DNA from: Tenrec ecaudatus
Lineage: Eukaryota > Chordata > Mammalia > Afrosoricida > Tenrecidae
Direction: 5' to 3'
Assembly: GCF_050624435.1 (NCBI RefSeq)
Contig: NC_134535.1
Coordinates: 129,570,731-129,634,730, forward strand
Length of the DNA stretch: 64,000 bases
The translations under genes and the position numbers were made by a program. Position 1 is the stretch's first letter, and the number at the start of each line of letters is the position of its first letter. This document shows positions 22,450 through 34,504 of this stretch, one piece after another. The notes beneath the pieces are model-generated. The model had not been told where the DNA came from, searched no databases, and saw only the letters and a program-made list of their open reading frames with translations.

Positions 22450-23285
22450 GGCCATGTCTCTTGTTTGCTTCTCAGGACCCTATAAGCCCATCCTGTGATA
22501 CAGACAGGCTCCTCATGGCAGCCCTCTGACCCGCGCGGGCGGCACAGACTTGGCACCTTGGAGAGGAAAACCCTTGGACTCTTTGTTTCATTTCTAGGAA
22601 CAGTGATTTCACAGCCACTCCCGGGGCAGGGGAGACTGACACTCTCAGCCCAAATGTCCAGCTGCCCACTCACCTGAAAAGCATCCAGGACAGAAAACTT
22701 TGGGGCAGAGGATTGAATAAGTTTGTGGGGAACGGAGTGAAGTGCCAAAATGGCCCTTCCTGATCCCTTTGAGCCGTGCCACCGAAAAATAGCCCCTTCG
22801 TGAACATCCATTGAGTTGGCAGAAGGGATCCAAACTGTGAAATTATGGATGGAGTGGTTTTCAGTTGTGCTGTGTTGACTCTGTATTTCCATATATTATA
22901 ATATAAAAGACAAAAACATAGTGTCTTAAGACAGCAAATGGATGTCGTGTCTCACAAGTCTATGGATCAGATAGTTGTGTAGGGGGGACCTGGAGTGGTT
23001 TTTCCGCTCCATGTGTCTCCAGAGGCGGCCGTAGACTGAGCTTGCCTAGCTGGCATCTGGGCTAGAGGATGAAGGACACCAAGAACATAAGCAACATCAT
23101 TCTAGGAACTATCAGTCCACATGAGGCAGCCAGAGCAGAAGCGACAGTCTGCATGCAAAATTCTCTGTTGGTGGAAAAGTTTGAGATGAGACGGGTGAAA
23201 TTAGAAGACACGGGTAAGAGCTGAACACATATCCAGTGTAAGAATGAGAAGAAAAAGGAATAAACACGGAGGATGAAAGATGACC
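22450..23285. other. No gene recognised
   Basis: Largely unique sequence. A 168-codon minus-strand open frame at 22386-22892 has no recognisable domain and overlaps SINE sequence at one end, so it is treated as chance. The part after 23040 may be the beginning of the L1 3' region. Confidence 0.4.
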
Positions 23286-23289
23286 GACA

Positions 23290-24608
23290 GAAGGATGGTT
23301 GGTGTCCGTCAGGTGGACAAGCCAGGAGATGGAACAGAAGGATTCAAAGATATAGCATGAGAACCTTCCTTGAAATGCTCTCCCACTGGGCTTAGGAGGT
23401 CTGGTGGGTCTTGATCAAGGGCAGTGTAACCGAGAGGCATTGCTGAAACCCGAATGAAAGCTGAACATGATAGTGGGACAAGAGGAAAGGAAAAGGAAAT
23501 AGAGGAAGGGACTAGGAGGCAAATGGTCATTTGTAGAGGTCTAAATACAGGCATGTACATACGTAAATATAGTTATATATTATAATGGGGAAATAGATAT
23601 GTGTGCATATATTTATAAGTTTAGTATTAAGGTAGCAGATGGACACTGGCCTCCACTCAAGTACTCCCTCAATGCAAGAACACTTTGTTCTATTAAACTG
23701 GCATTCCATAATGTTCACTTTCCCAACATGATTGCTGAAGACAAAATGGGGGCATAGCAAATGTAGTGAAGAAAGCTGATGGTGCCCGGCTATCAAAAGA
23801 TATAGCATCTAGGTTCTTAAAGGCTTGAAGATAAACAAGCGGCCATCTAGCTCAGAAGCAACAAAGCCCAATGGAAGAAGCACACCAGCCTGTGTGATCA
23901 CGAGGTGTTGAAGGATCAGGTATCAGGCATCAATGAACAACAAAAAAAATCATACCATTGTAAATGAGGGGGTGGGGGCAAAGTGGGGATCCAAAGTCCA
24001 TCTGTAGGCTACTGGACATCCCCTTACAGAAGGGTCTCAGGGAGGAGATGAGCCAGTCAGGGTATAGTATAGCAACGATGAAACATACAATTTTCCTCTA
24101 GTTCTTAAATGCTTCCTCACCACCCACCCCATCCCACCCCCGCCTTGCCACTGTCATGATCCCAATTCTACCTTACAAATCTGCCTAGACCAGAGGAGGG
24201 ACAGTAGTACAGATAAGAACTGGAAACACAGAGAATCCAGGACAGATGAACCCCTCAGGACCAGTGGTGAGAGTGGCGATACTGGGTGGAGGGAATGTGG
24301 ATAGAAAGGGGGAACCGATTATAAGGATCTACATATAACCTCCTCCCTGAGGGATGGACAACAGAATGTGGGTGAAGGGAGACATCAGACAGTGTAAGAT
24401 ATGACAAAATAATAATAATTTATAAATTATCAAGGGTTCAAGAGGGGGGAGGAGGGGGGACGAAGAGCTGATACCAAGGGCTCAAGCAGAAAGCAAATGT
24501 TTTGAGAATGATCATGGTAACAAATGTACAAATGTGCTTGACACAATGGATGGATGTGTGGATTGTGATAAGAGTTGTACGATCCCCCATTAAAATTATT
24601 TTTTTTAA
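23290..24608 (+). repeat. L1 3' UTR, sense
   Basis: The reverse complement of the 4.7-6.3 kb element: 'gaggcattgctgaaacccga', 'ggatctacatataacctcct', 'aataataatttataaattat' and a final 'cacaatggatggatgtgtgg' before an A/T-rich tail at about 24590-24608. No ORF2 portion is attached. Confidence 0.75.
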
Positions 24609-24834
24609 AGAACCTGACCTAAGATGATACCTTTCTTCTATTGAATTCAATATTGACAATTTTTCCAGATAAATGAAATTCTACATGATATGAAATAACC
24701 ATCATCATAATAAAAGAGCACACTCTGACCTTTCTAAAGCAAACAGGAAACCCACAGTCATTCACACTCATGGTGACCCTGCGCAGGGTGTCAGAGGCTG
24801 TGAATCTCGAAGGAGCAGACAGTCTCACCTTTCG

Positions 24835-25177
24835 TTTTTTTTTTTAACCATTTTATTAGGGGCTTATACAACTCTTACCACACTCCATACATACATCAAT
24901 TGTGTAAAGCACATTTGTACATTCATTGCCCTCATCATTCCCAAAACATCTGCTCTCCACTTGAGCCCCTGGCATCAGCTACTCATTTTTTTCCTCCCTC
25001 CCCGCTCCCCCCTTATGAACCCTTGATAATTTATAAATTATTATTTTGTCGTATCTTGTCCTGTCTGATGTCTCCCCTCACCCACTCTTCTGCTGTCCAT
25101 CTCCAAGGAGGAGGTTATATGTAAATCCTTGTAATCAGTTCCCCCTTTCCAAACCACCCTCCCAGCATCGCCACTCA
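24835..25177 (-). repeat. L1 3' end, antisense
   Basis: Preceded by a T-run, then 'accattttattaggggctta', 'gtgtaaagcacatttgtaca' and 'gataatttataaattattat'. It belongs to a slightly different subfamily from the 4.7 kb copy ('catacatacatcaatt'). Confidence 0.75.
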
Positions 25178-25265
25178 TCTCTTCTCCTGAAAAGGAACTG
25201 ATGGGTTTGAACTGCTGACCTTGTAGTTACCCACCCAGTGGTTACCCAACAGCACCACCAAGACT
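25178..25265 (-). repeat. AfroSINE fragment, antisense
   Basis: 'ggtttgaactgctgaccttg' then 'cccagtggttacccaacagc' is a SINE head in reverse orientation. Confidence 0.5.
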
Positions 25266-25334
25266 TCTTACTCTGACCTTGAGCAAGATGTACAGACTTC
25301 CTCTTTACCCCATCTCCTGGAACACCCACCCACT

Positions 25335-25500
25335 ATAATCCAGTCAATGCCATTGTCATGGAGACTCGATGTACAGGGTTTATGAGGCTTTGTAAACATT
25401 CCCAGGAGCCAGACAGCCTCATCTTTCTCCACATGCCGTAGAGTGGCTCATGGTTTGAACTGTAGATCTTGCAGTTAGCTGTCCAGTGATTACCACCCTG
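25335..25500 (-). repeat. AfroSINE, antisense
   Basis: 'gtcaatgccattgtcatgga' (tail) through 'ggtttgaactgtagatcttg' to 'cagtgattaccacc'. Confidence 0.65.
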
Positions 25501-25504
25501 GAAT

Positions 25505-26530
25505 GGAGACTAAGATACATCGAGTCAAGGACAAAATGGGCATCTTCTCCTTAGGTGTCTAGACTGGTATCTTGATACTAGCATCTGGGGCTTTAAAGAA
25601 ACTAGTCTTAAAAGTAGCCTGGAAGAAAATGTACTGTGCATACTTCTTCTCAGTTGCGAAGACCTCTCTTGTTCATCCCCTCCTGGCTCGGTCCTCTTTG
25701 CACTGCCTGGTGGACACTGAAGCTGGGCTAGCAGAAGAGGCGAGGTCAGCTCCGCCCAACCTTTAGGAAAGGAGCCCTCAAGACTTCCGTTATTTAAATG
25801 TCCTTACTCCTCTTCGCCTTTGGCAATGGAAGTAAGACTCCCAATGGGTGGAGAACAGGGTGGAAAGGTAAAGAAGAAAGGGCCTGCACCAGTCTTTGGT
25901 GAAGAGACCAGGTTAAAGTTGATGTGCTCCTCAGAGCTCACACACTGCCTGGTGCAGCTCATTACAACAGATGCTCTGGCTTGGGATCAAGACTTGGTTT
26001 TCGTCTGTACATCTTCTGTCCTTTTGCAATCCTTGACAACCAGTGCGATTGAGTACTCAGACATCGCGGTCAAAGTCCACCATCACCATTCTTGTTGCCT
26101 TTGTGAGCTCCCTTTCCTCCATCCTCTTCTGAAAGGTCAATATTCCCCAGCGTCCTTTTCGGGACCTCCCTTTCTTAATCCACCTGCTCTTCTTGGATCG
26201 TTCATCTTTGAAATTGCTTCAACTATCACTTGTTGGCCAACTATTCCTATCCCTCTACCATCAGGCCTATCTTCTCTCCTGAGAGCCACACATCTCCTGA
26301 TGTACAACAAGCCCAACAAAACCAACACCATCATCTCTGCTACCAAACGGACCCCTTTTGGGCCTTCTCCAGCTTGATGATGGTTTTATCAGCTCCCAAG
26401 ACGCTCAACACAGAAACCTAGCTCCTCCTTGGCTCCTCCTTCTCTCTGTTTTCCCCCACCCCACATACAAGCAATCATTTATTTTTGTGGGCTCTTCTTG
26501 CAAAAGAGCTTTCATAATCATATGTAAATT
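25505..26530. other. Unassigned segment with a 185-codon open frame
   Basis: A plus-strand open frame at 25820-26377 starts MAMEVRLPMGGEQGGKVKKK, and the minus strand is open over 26137-26346. I recognise no domain in either. Base composition is balanced and no repeat landmark is seen, so it may be a decayed gene copy or unique sequence. No acceptor/donor pair or poly(A) tract makes the case. Confidence 0.25.
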
Positions 26531-26534
26531 TTCT

Positions 26535-26760
26535 AGCCCTGGTGGTATTGTAGGCTAGGCGTTGGGCTGCTAATCACAAAGTCTGGAGTTCAAACTCCAC
26601 TGCCATTCCGCAGAAGAAAGAAGAGGCTAGCTGTCCCTGTGAAGAGTCACAGCCTTAGAAGCCCTGCATAGCACACTGAGTCAGAATTGACGTGATGGCA
26701 GGAGAGGTTTTTCATTTATTTTTAATCCCAATTGACTTGATAGTAATGAGTTTGAGTTTT
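26535..26760 (+). repeat. AfroSINE, sense
   Basis: 'agccctggtggtattgtagg' head, 'caaagtctggagttcaaact' B-box and 'attgacgtgatggcaggaga' tail. Confidence 0.75.
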
Positions 26761-26977
26761 TTTGGTTTAGTTCAACCTAGTGTCATCTAGACTCTTTCCA
26801 CCATTTTCTAACTGGTCTCCCAGGACAGTCTTATTTCTTCTCAAAACCTCTCACTGTCTTGCTAACAGAATGATCATCCAGAAACACAATTTTAATTTTG
26901 TTAAATCCCTGCTTGCTCGCAATTGCCAGGGTCTCCTCCTGGGCCAAACGTTATGATCCGGGTCCTCAGTGTACCCT

Positions 26978-27495
26978 GGTGTATTAGTCTGGGTGCTTTA
27001 GAGGAACAAATCCACAGAAACTCATGTATAAGAGCGAGTTTTATATAAAGGTTAAGTGCGCATCAAGAAAACATCCCAACCCAGTGCTGCCCAAGCCCAC
27101 AAGTTCAACATTAACCCATTAATCCATATGTCCAACATCAATTCATAAAGTCCTCCTCCATTTCACAAAACAGACACAATGATGCCAACTGCAGGAGGAA
27201 AGCTGAATCAGTGAATGTGTAAACATCTCAGCGCTGGCAGGGGTCTCAACACAGCTGCTCCAGCACCCAGGGCTGCATTGGGGTAGGTCCATGCAGCTTC
27301 TCCTTGGTGATGTCTTGCAGGAAGTCAGCCTTGCAAGCTGAAGCAGGGAATGGCTAAGGCAGCTGCACCCTGGTCCGACCATCAGAAATCAAGAGACCCG
27401 AGAACTAGAAAGGCGAGGCTCACTGAGCCATTTATCCCTCCGCCCTTCAATTAACCTCACATGTGTTCATCGGCCAGGTGGGCACAATAAACTAA
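26978..27495 (-). repeat. MaLR/ERVL-like solo LTR, subfamily B
   Basis: It starts 'tgtattagtctgggtgcttt' and ends 'gtgggcacaataaactaact'. It aligns end to end with the copy at 21208 with small differences. Confidence 0.7.
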
Positions 27496-30400
27496 CTCAC
27501 ATGGAATCCTGATTGCAAGCCAACCTTCACCTCATTTTCATCCTTATCCTCATTTTCAGCCCTCCACTTGCCACGGTGTTGTTTCCAACACAGGGGAACC
27601 CCACAGCTGTCACAGGACAACTGTGCCCCAGCGAGTTCCCCAGGACTGGTGTTTTGGGGCAAGTAGATCAGTAGACCTTTCTCTGACAGTCCTCGGCGTG
27701 GACCCTACAGACCAACGGACTGGGCGTGCTGAGGGCTGGTGCCTCCCAGGGTCATAGGAAATGCTCACAGCACTCCAAAGGTGCTGTGTGGCTCACACGT
27801 GCTCATGGCTCTATGTCGCTCCACGTGTGACCTCGCCTTATAAAATTCTCTCAGCAAGGTGGCACATGGGCTGTTCTCATTACTATTTCACCGCTCAACT
27901 GTCAACACCTGTGTGAAGTTCAGCCTGCCTCACTCGGCCCCATGCAGGGGGCCTTCCTGCCGGGCTCCTGGAACCTGTTGAGTCTGCCTGCATGGTGGTA
28001 CAAACCACACTGAGAGCCCTTGTCTCGTTAGCAGGACCTGTCCCCAAGGTGCTGTGAGCTCCTGGAAGCCAGGGACAGCGTCTCCTTGGAATCCAGCACA
28101 GTTTCGGGCACATAGCATTCAGTACATAATCCTTGAAGAACCGGATAAATATTCAACTCACTTCATCTTGAAAGACCTTTCTGGAGATGGAAACGGCAGT
28201 ACAGTACAATGCGCACAGTGGGGCGCTTTGAGGAAATAGGATGAGATGGAGGGCTGGGTACCTACTATGGACCAGGAACTGGGCATGCTAGGGGATGGTA
28301 TGTCCCAGGTTTATAAGCCAGTTATCTGAGCTCAGGCTAGCCGAGAAGTCTGTCCGGGATCATAGGCAATAGGAGGGCCAGCAGCTTTGGGAATTCTCAG
28401 ATCTATCCAACATGAAGTCCATACATGGGGCCCCACAGAAGAAATGGGGAGAGGCGGGGTTGGGGGGGGGGAGATAACAAAACCAGCAACACATCAACCT
28501 TTCCCACAGGCCAAACGGAGTATAGGAAGCTAAGCATGATGTGTGTCATCTCATCAGGCCCTCTTCGCAATATGTGAGGTGCATGCATTTATGATATCTC
28601 GTCTCACAGACCAGGAAACCGAGGGTCAGGGCGGAGAAGCAACTTTCCCAAGGTCACATACCTGGATGGGGCCTAGCCTAACCTTGGGGCTTGCATTCAA
28701 CCGCAGGCTCACGTGAACTCTTAAGTATGCTGAAGGAACATGCTTCTTGCCTGCTGCGGGGCTGGGGTCAGAGAACCCCTAGAGGCATGAGGGGGAGAAG
28801 TCTAGCCTCTCTGATAGAGGCCAGCTCCTCCCAGCCACACGGCAGGAGCATCCTGTCTGCCCCACACCCCCATGTCTCAGCAACCCTGACCTCCGGCAGG
28901 CTGAGGGGATGCCTGCCTCCGGAAGCCCCCACATCCTGCATTCTGCGGAACCCACAATGTGACAGCTCGTCCATCCCTGCTGCACCGCACAGACGACCTG
29001 ACTTGACAGGCTGGGGCCCAATTACCGGCCCCTCGGCTCAAAATAGCCCTCCGAGAAGTGTGTGGTGTCTACGTGTCCGCAGGGAGGGGAGGAGGCCCGG
29101 CCCGGCAGCCAAGGAGTCCCAGGATCCTGAGATAACAGGAACCGGATGTGCAGAGTCCCAAACATGGTGGGCTGGCCTGGGTCACAGGCTCCGCGGAGGT
29201 GAGTGGGAACCAGGATGTCTGCTCCCCGACGTGGGCTGCGTGACAAGCCCCAGGCATCCTGCGAGGGCGGGCTGGGTCCCTTTGGCATCCTTTGAACGTG
29301 TGCACACACACAGACACACACACGTCTTCGCTGCAGTCCAAAGTTTCTATTGTTTCTTCCCTGGGCAGAATCCCAGCTTTGGAAACAGCCCCGTCTGGCC
29401 TCTGGTTTGGGGCAGAGTGAGATATCAGGAGTTGACAGAAGCTTGGCAATGCCCAGCAGACCAGAGTAGCCAAGGGCTGGACCAGTGTTTGTTCTACCCC
29501 CACCTATAAAAGAACCAGTACCCATAATGCACCCAGGAGCGCCCTGCCCCATTCTCTCACTGCCCCCTCTCTACCCACAGTCCCATCAGGTGGCTTTGGT
29601 CCTGGGGGCACAGAGCCATTTCCAGAAGAGATGTGGTGTGGACAAAGCTCTGAATTGGGAGTAAGAAGTCCCTGTGGTCCTGGGAAAGTCACAACTTGAT
29701 CCCCAATGTCTTTTGTGCCATCCCTAACTCACGGGGCAGATGGAAAGATCCAAGAAGACAAGACCTGGGCGGTGCTCTCTCTCCAGTCTCCACTTAGGAA
29801 AGGTCTTTGTAAACTGTAAAGTCTTGGACAAAGGTTAGGGCTGACCTCTATCCATCATTACATGAAACGGGGTCTAGTTCCAGCCGCAATGATGGGCTAT
29901 CTGTGACCGTAGCCTTTCATCGTCTCACTCATGATACATCCTGGGCCTTCTTCGTGGAGCTATTTGCGACCCACGCATGAGCAGGTCTAGAAAGCTCTTT
30001 GTCGTTGCGGTTGTTATACCTGCCCACAGGGTTTGTCAAAGGGGAGAACTGTCCAGTCTACTTCTCGTCGTGGCCCGCCCAGAAAACGATCATACTGGAG
30101 GCACACTGACTGGCTGCCCAAGACCCCGAGGCCAGCAACCATCGCAGGCATTCTAACCACCACAGGCTGAGAGCACCAACGTACCTGGTGCACCTGCCAA
30201 CACCTGGGCACTTCCGGGACCTGGTTCAGGAAGGTATGCCTAAGATCCTTAACTCTCAGACATTTTCTAAAATGAGATTCGTTGGTGGATATGGACGATA
30301 GTGGATGAGGAAGACATGGTTTCTAGAGCCTGCTGGAATGCCTTCACAAGACAAGACAGATTGTTAAAATGGTGTAATGATGGCAAACTGCTTTTTGTTG

Positions 30401-30915
30401 TTGTTTTAACCATTAGCAGCCAGTTTCCTGAGTCTTGCAGGACCTGCTCACCCTTGGCTGGGGTTAACAGATTTCAAAGCTGGAGATGCCTCCAAGGACA
30501 TCGTTTCTAGATGAACCCTTTAGACCTGCCAGGGACAGCCACGGAACCCCAAACGACAAGGAGGCGGAGCTTGCTGAAAGGACTCCCGTCCTCACACTGT
30601 TGTTACTGTAAGGCGTCTTCCGGTCAAGTGACCAATAGATCCGCAGCAGGACGTTGCCAAGGAGCATCATCTTCACGGAAGCCCGTCTCCAGGCCCTTCC
30701 GCATGAAACCACTGGGGAGATTCAAGCCACCCAACTTGGGTGTCACCGCAGAACACTTAACCATTGCACTGCCAGGGCGGCTTCAGAGCATGTAAATGAA
30801 TAACGGGAGATCAGGGCTAGAGAGGACACAGTTGTGGCAGGGATCGGTGCAAAATTGTCCACTGTAAACACTGCCCTGTCCAAAAAACAAGCACACAGCC
30901 TTGGGGTTCATTCTG
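27496..30915. other. Long low-repeat intergenic stretch
   Basis: This is the longest part of the upstream flank with few recognised repeats. It is GC-rich at 28700-29560. MIR-like fragments are seen at about 28545-28690 (antisense) and 29640-29740 (sense), and damaged SINE pieces near 30000-30220 and 30640-30785. A 272-codon open frame at 28691-29509 has no domain, starts at no plausible first exon and is opposed by long open frames on the other strand, as GC-rich non-coding DNA gives. Regulatory sequence is possible but not shown. Confidence 0.4.
28545..28690 (-). repeat. MIR element, antisense
   Basis: 'cacagaccaggaaaccgagg' then 'gcaactttcccaaggtcaca' is the standard antisense MIR core. 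Confidence 0.65.
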
Positions 30916-30919
30916 ACTC

Positions 30920-31424
30920 TGTGTTAATCCAGGTAGACTAGAGAAACAAATTCATAGACACGCATATCTGTATAAGAAAGAGCTTTATATACAAGAGCAA
31001 TTGAATATTAAGAAAATATCCCAGCCCTGTCCAGATCAAGTCCATAAGTCTGGTATTAGCCCATATGTCTGATACCGGTCTGTAAATTTCTCTTCAGACT
31101 CACGCAGCCATGCAATGACACTGAATGCAGGAAGATCATAGGCCAGTGGGTGGACAGTCTTGTGGACCCCGTGGTGGTAGAGGCATCTCAGTGCTGGCCA
31201 GGGTCTCCACGTGGCTCCTTCAGCCAGGGCTCTAGTGTCACTCCATGTGTCTTGTCAGCAAGCATGTCTCACAGGGAGTGAGTGTGTGTCCTGCCCTCTG
31301 CCTCCAACGAGCTATGTATCTCCCCTGAGCACAAATGAGGTCACCAAGCTGCGCCCTGATTGATAGGCCAAACTCCACCCCTTCACGCTTAAGTCAAATT
31401 GACACAGAGATTGTAACCACCACA
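30920..31424 (-). repeat. MaLR/ERVL-like solo LTR, subfamily A
   Basis: It starts TGTGTTAATCCAGGTAGACT and ends 'gattgtaaccaccaca'. It is in the same orientation as the copy at 1-482. Confidence 0.7.
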
Positions 31425-31639
31425 GCCTCATTGGCTCATAGAGACCCCGAAGGACAAGGCAGAGCTAGCTGCCCCTGTGAGTTGCTGAGACGGCGACTCA
31501 TTCTGGAAGTCGGAAGTCTCATCTCTCTGCTGAGGAGCGGCTGGTGTGTCACCCATCACACCCCTAGGGCCTGTAAGCCTGGAAAGGTGCTCGTGTCCCT
31601 GAGGTGGGCGAGTGGCATTAGGGTGGACTCAGTGTTGAC

Positions 31640-31825
31640 AGAGGAGCAGCGGTGACCAGTCGTTAAGCCCGCAGCTGCTGACTGCGAGACCGGTGGTTTA
31701 GACTGACCAGTGGCCAGCCCCACAAGAGAAAGAGCTCCCCGTCGTCTTTGATGGAGAATGCAGGCTTGGAAACCCGTGGGCCGTTCTGCTCGGCTCTCTA
31801 GAGTTGCTGTGAGTCACGGTGCCTT
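31640..31825 (+). repeat. AfroSINE, sense, diverged
   Basis: 'gcagcggtgaccagtcgtta' with 'accggtggtttagactgacc' and 'gagttgctgtgagtcacggt' follow SINE order. Confidence 0.55.
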
Positions 31826-31829
31826 CCGA

Positions 31830-32280
31830 TCTCGGGCCGGTGCTAGCACGGGGTCGCCGAGTCTGGTCCCTGACAGTTCACGCCGCGCTCACATGCGATA
31901 CTTTGGACCAGAACATCTGAGCCTCGGGGCACCATGCATCCAGAGGCAGGTCCAGAACCAGGTGGTCTTGGCCTGATGAAGATGTGGTATGGCGGAAGGG
32001 GTTCTTTGTGGGGTGGGGTGGGGGTGCGGGTTCCGAGCCTGGTTCCAAGCCCTACCAACTTTGGCAATGTGACCCGGAGCAAGTCACCCCTGGAGTATCA
32101 TTGGGCTTCCTCTTTGTAAACCCACAGGGAAGAATGATGACCTCCAGCGTGCCCGGCCACCAGCGCCGAGATTCCACGTTCCTGTGGCTCCCACGCGGGG
32201 CATCCACTGGGTGGGACTGGGAAAGCTTCGGAGACTTGGGCACCCCTCAGAAGGCATGACGTCTGGCCAGCCAAGGGGCC
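31830..32280. other. Unique sequence, no gene
   Basis: G-rich around 32000-32030. No repeat or coding evidence. Confidence 0.4.
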
Positions 32281-32284
32281 CTTT

Positions 32285-32480
32285 GGTTGAGACTGACTGG
32301 TCGGAAGGAGCTGTGGTGAGTTTGTGATTAAGAACCCAAACGTCGGTGGTTTGAACCCACCAGCCTCCCGGTGGGAGAGAACGGAGGCCATGTGCTTCTG
32401 CAAAGAGCAGCGTCTAGGAAACCCTACAGGGCAGATCTACTCTGCCCGTCCGTGTGAGCTGAAGCGGACGCCATCACAAT
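32285..32480 (+). repeat. AfroSINE, sense
   Basis: 'cgtcggtggtttgaacccac' B-box region followed by 'aggaaaccctacagggcaga' and a degenerate tail. Confidence 0.65.
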
Positions 32481-32484
32481 AGGC

Positions 32485-33485
32485 TGGATTCTCCTATGAG
32501 CGTGTTTTGCCTGAAGGCACACACTTTGGGGGAAGTGCGGCAAGTGTTTGAAGCCCCCCCCGCCCGTGTTTGCAAGGGACGGGGGAGGTAATAACCCCGG
32601 AAGCCTTTTATAAAGCGAAAAGGCACTTTTCGCAAAGAACACACGGAGAAGCATCTCCCCGCTGAGCGAGAGGGGTAAAGAGTAAGCCAGAGACTCAGAA
32701 GACACTCGAGGGAGCTCCCGATTGTGGGGCAATGTCTAGGGCTTGTTAGTGGGGCTGGGGGTGGGTATAGTCAAAGGGCCCTGAGAAACCCCCATTCAAA
32801 AGCTGTGTCCCCTATCCCCTGCCCTCCTAAATGTGGCCGCGCTGATCCGTGCGTCCTGAGTGGGACAAAGGCTGCTCTTGTCGCCCTAAGTGAGCCTTTG
32901 GTACAACCTTTCACACACACACTGCTCCCCCACCCGTGGGACATGTGGTGTCTTATCTCCTGAGAGCTACAGAGGTGGAGGCCGGGAGAGGGCTTCCAGT
33001 AACAAGAAGGGTGTGAGCGGAAAAGGCGGGGGGGCCATGAGGAGCAGTGAGGGAAGGAAAAGGGAGTCCGGCTGCAGTTATTGATCAGTCGCCTGGGCTT
33101 CTCCCCCATCTTTTTGCTCTCAACGCTTCTGTGACCTGAGCTGGATAAGGGTCCCCAGCTGAAGTGATCTGAGGTTCTTCCCTGCTGTCCCCCACTTCTT
33201 TTTTTGGCCTGGCAAGGGGTGCCCAAGGTCAATAGCTGTAGTCTTGCTGAAGTTCATTGCATTTAGTTTGAGAATGCCTAACAAGGATTCGCTGTTCTTG
33301 TTTAGCTGGGCTTTAAGGAGAGGTGTTGGGTTGAGATCGGTGGTGGAGGGCATCTGCCTTTCTTGTGTCCATCTCTGTCCGGTGGGGAGAGAGCCAAGTC
33401 CACCAGCAGGGGATTTAACCAACTCCATTCCCCACCTGTGATGTGGGGAACTCAAATGCAGATGATTCGGTTAAAAGGGACCTGC
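32485..33485. other. Unique sequence, no gene
   Basis: No recognised repeat or coding region. Several open frames on both strands lack protein character. Confidence 0.4.
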
Positions 33486-33489
33486 CCCC

Positions 33490-33690
33490 AAACCCACTGC
33501 CATTGAGACCCGCCCCAAACCCACTCGCCAGGGCCCTATAGGGCAGGGTAGAGCTGGCCCTTTGGGTTTCTGAGTCTTTGACATCTTGACTGGTGCGGCC
33601 GCCTCATCTTTCTCCAACAGGGTGACTGGTGGGTTTGAACCGCTGAGCTGATGGTTTGAAGCTCAATGGGCAACCCACTCAGCCAGCAGG
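33490..33690 (-). repeat. AfroSINE, antisense
   Basis: 'cccactgccattgagacccg' (tail) through 'ctttgggtttctgagtcttt' and 'gtgggtttgaaccgctgagc' to 'cagccagcaggga'. Confidence 0.7.
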
Positions 33691-33699
33691 GATCTGGAT

Positions 33700-34340
33700 C
33701 AAGCATAGTAGGTGAGAAAGCAAAGTATTTGGGAGGGATGGGGGGCAAGTCAGTACCCTATCCCCCGAGAGAAACCTCAGGGCTGAACAGCCGAGAAGAA
33801 GCTTCTAGAGTATTGCAATGACAAATCCCCCTCCCCTGGTTGAAAGCAGGAGAGAATGATGTGTCTAAAGCTGCACTTATGGATTTCAAAGGAAAGGGGC
33901 TCTGACTTGGGCGTGAAAGTTGATCCACGTGGCAGGGATGGGTGAGAAATTGGCTTTTGTCATCTTCTTTCCCCAAAGTTTTGACTGTGATTTGGGTGAA
34001 CGCTGAGGGGGCCCATTGGTTTTCTGTTCAACAATTCATGCACTTTTTTTATGTTGGTTGTAATCCCCACAATGTAACAGCTCTCTCTCCCCACTTCCTC
34101 TTGGGGTTCACCATTCCTATCCATCCCTCTTACTTGCCTTCTGAGCTTTATCCTTGAATCTCACGTGACTGGGGGTCCCAGGGAGCGCACCCCCACCCCC
34201 GCAGCGGTGTCTTCTGTTGGGGGCCTGGAGGTATGCAGGGAGACCCCGGCTGTTCTAGCACACTGTCTGTACCTGACTCTGCGAGGATTACCCTGGACAC
34301 CACGGAGGCAGACACCATCGCTGCTCTTGTCCCGTGGTTC
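33700..34340. other. Unique sequence, no gene
   Basis: Nothing recognised. Confidence 0.4.
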
Positions 34341-34344
34341 CTTG

Positions 34345-34500
34345 TTCATAGACACTGTCCCCAGGAGAAAGGCGTGGCTTTCTCCTCTCCGTAAAGAGTT
34401 ACAGTCTCAGAAACCCCACGGGTCTGTCTGCCCGTCCTCCTGTAGGGTCGCTGCCAGTTGGAACCGATTCGATGGAGGTGGGTTTGGTTTGGTTTTTGGT
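34345..34500 (+). repeat. AfroSINE 3' part, sense
   Basis: 'gagttacagtctcagaaacc' then 'ctgtagggtcgctgccagtt' and 'aaccgattcgatggaggtgg' is the SINE 3' half. Confidence 0.7.
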
Positions 34501-34504
34501 GGTG

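Noticed and set aside
22386-22892. 168-codon minus-strand open frame
   Set aside because: No domain, partly overlaps SINE sequence and has no splice or promoter context.
28691-29509. 272-codon open frame on the + strand
   Set aside because: No domain or family resemblance, long opposing frames on the minus strand, and GC-rich composition explain it as chance.
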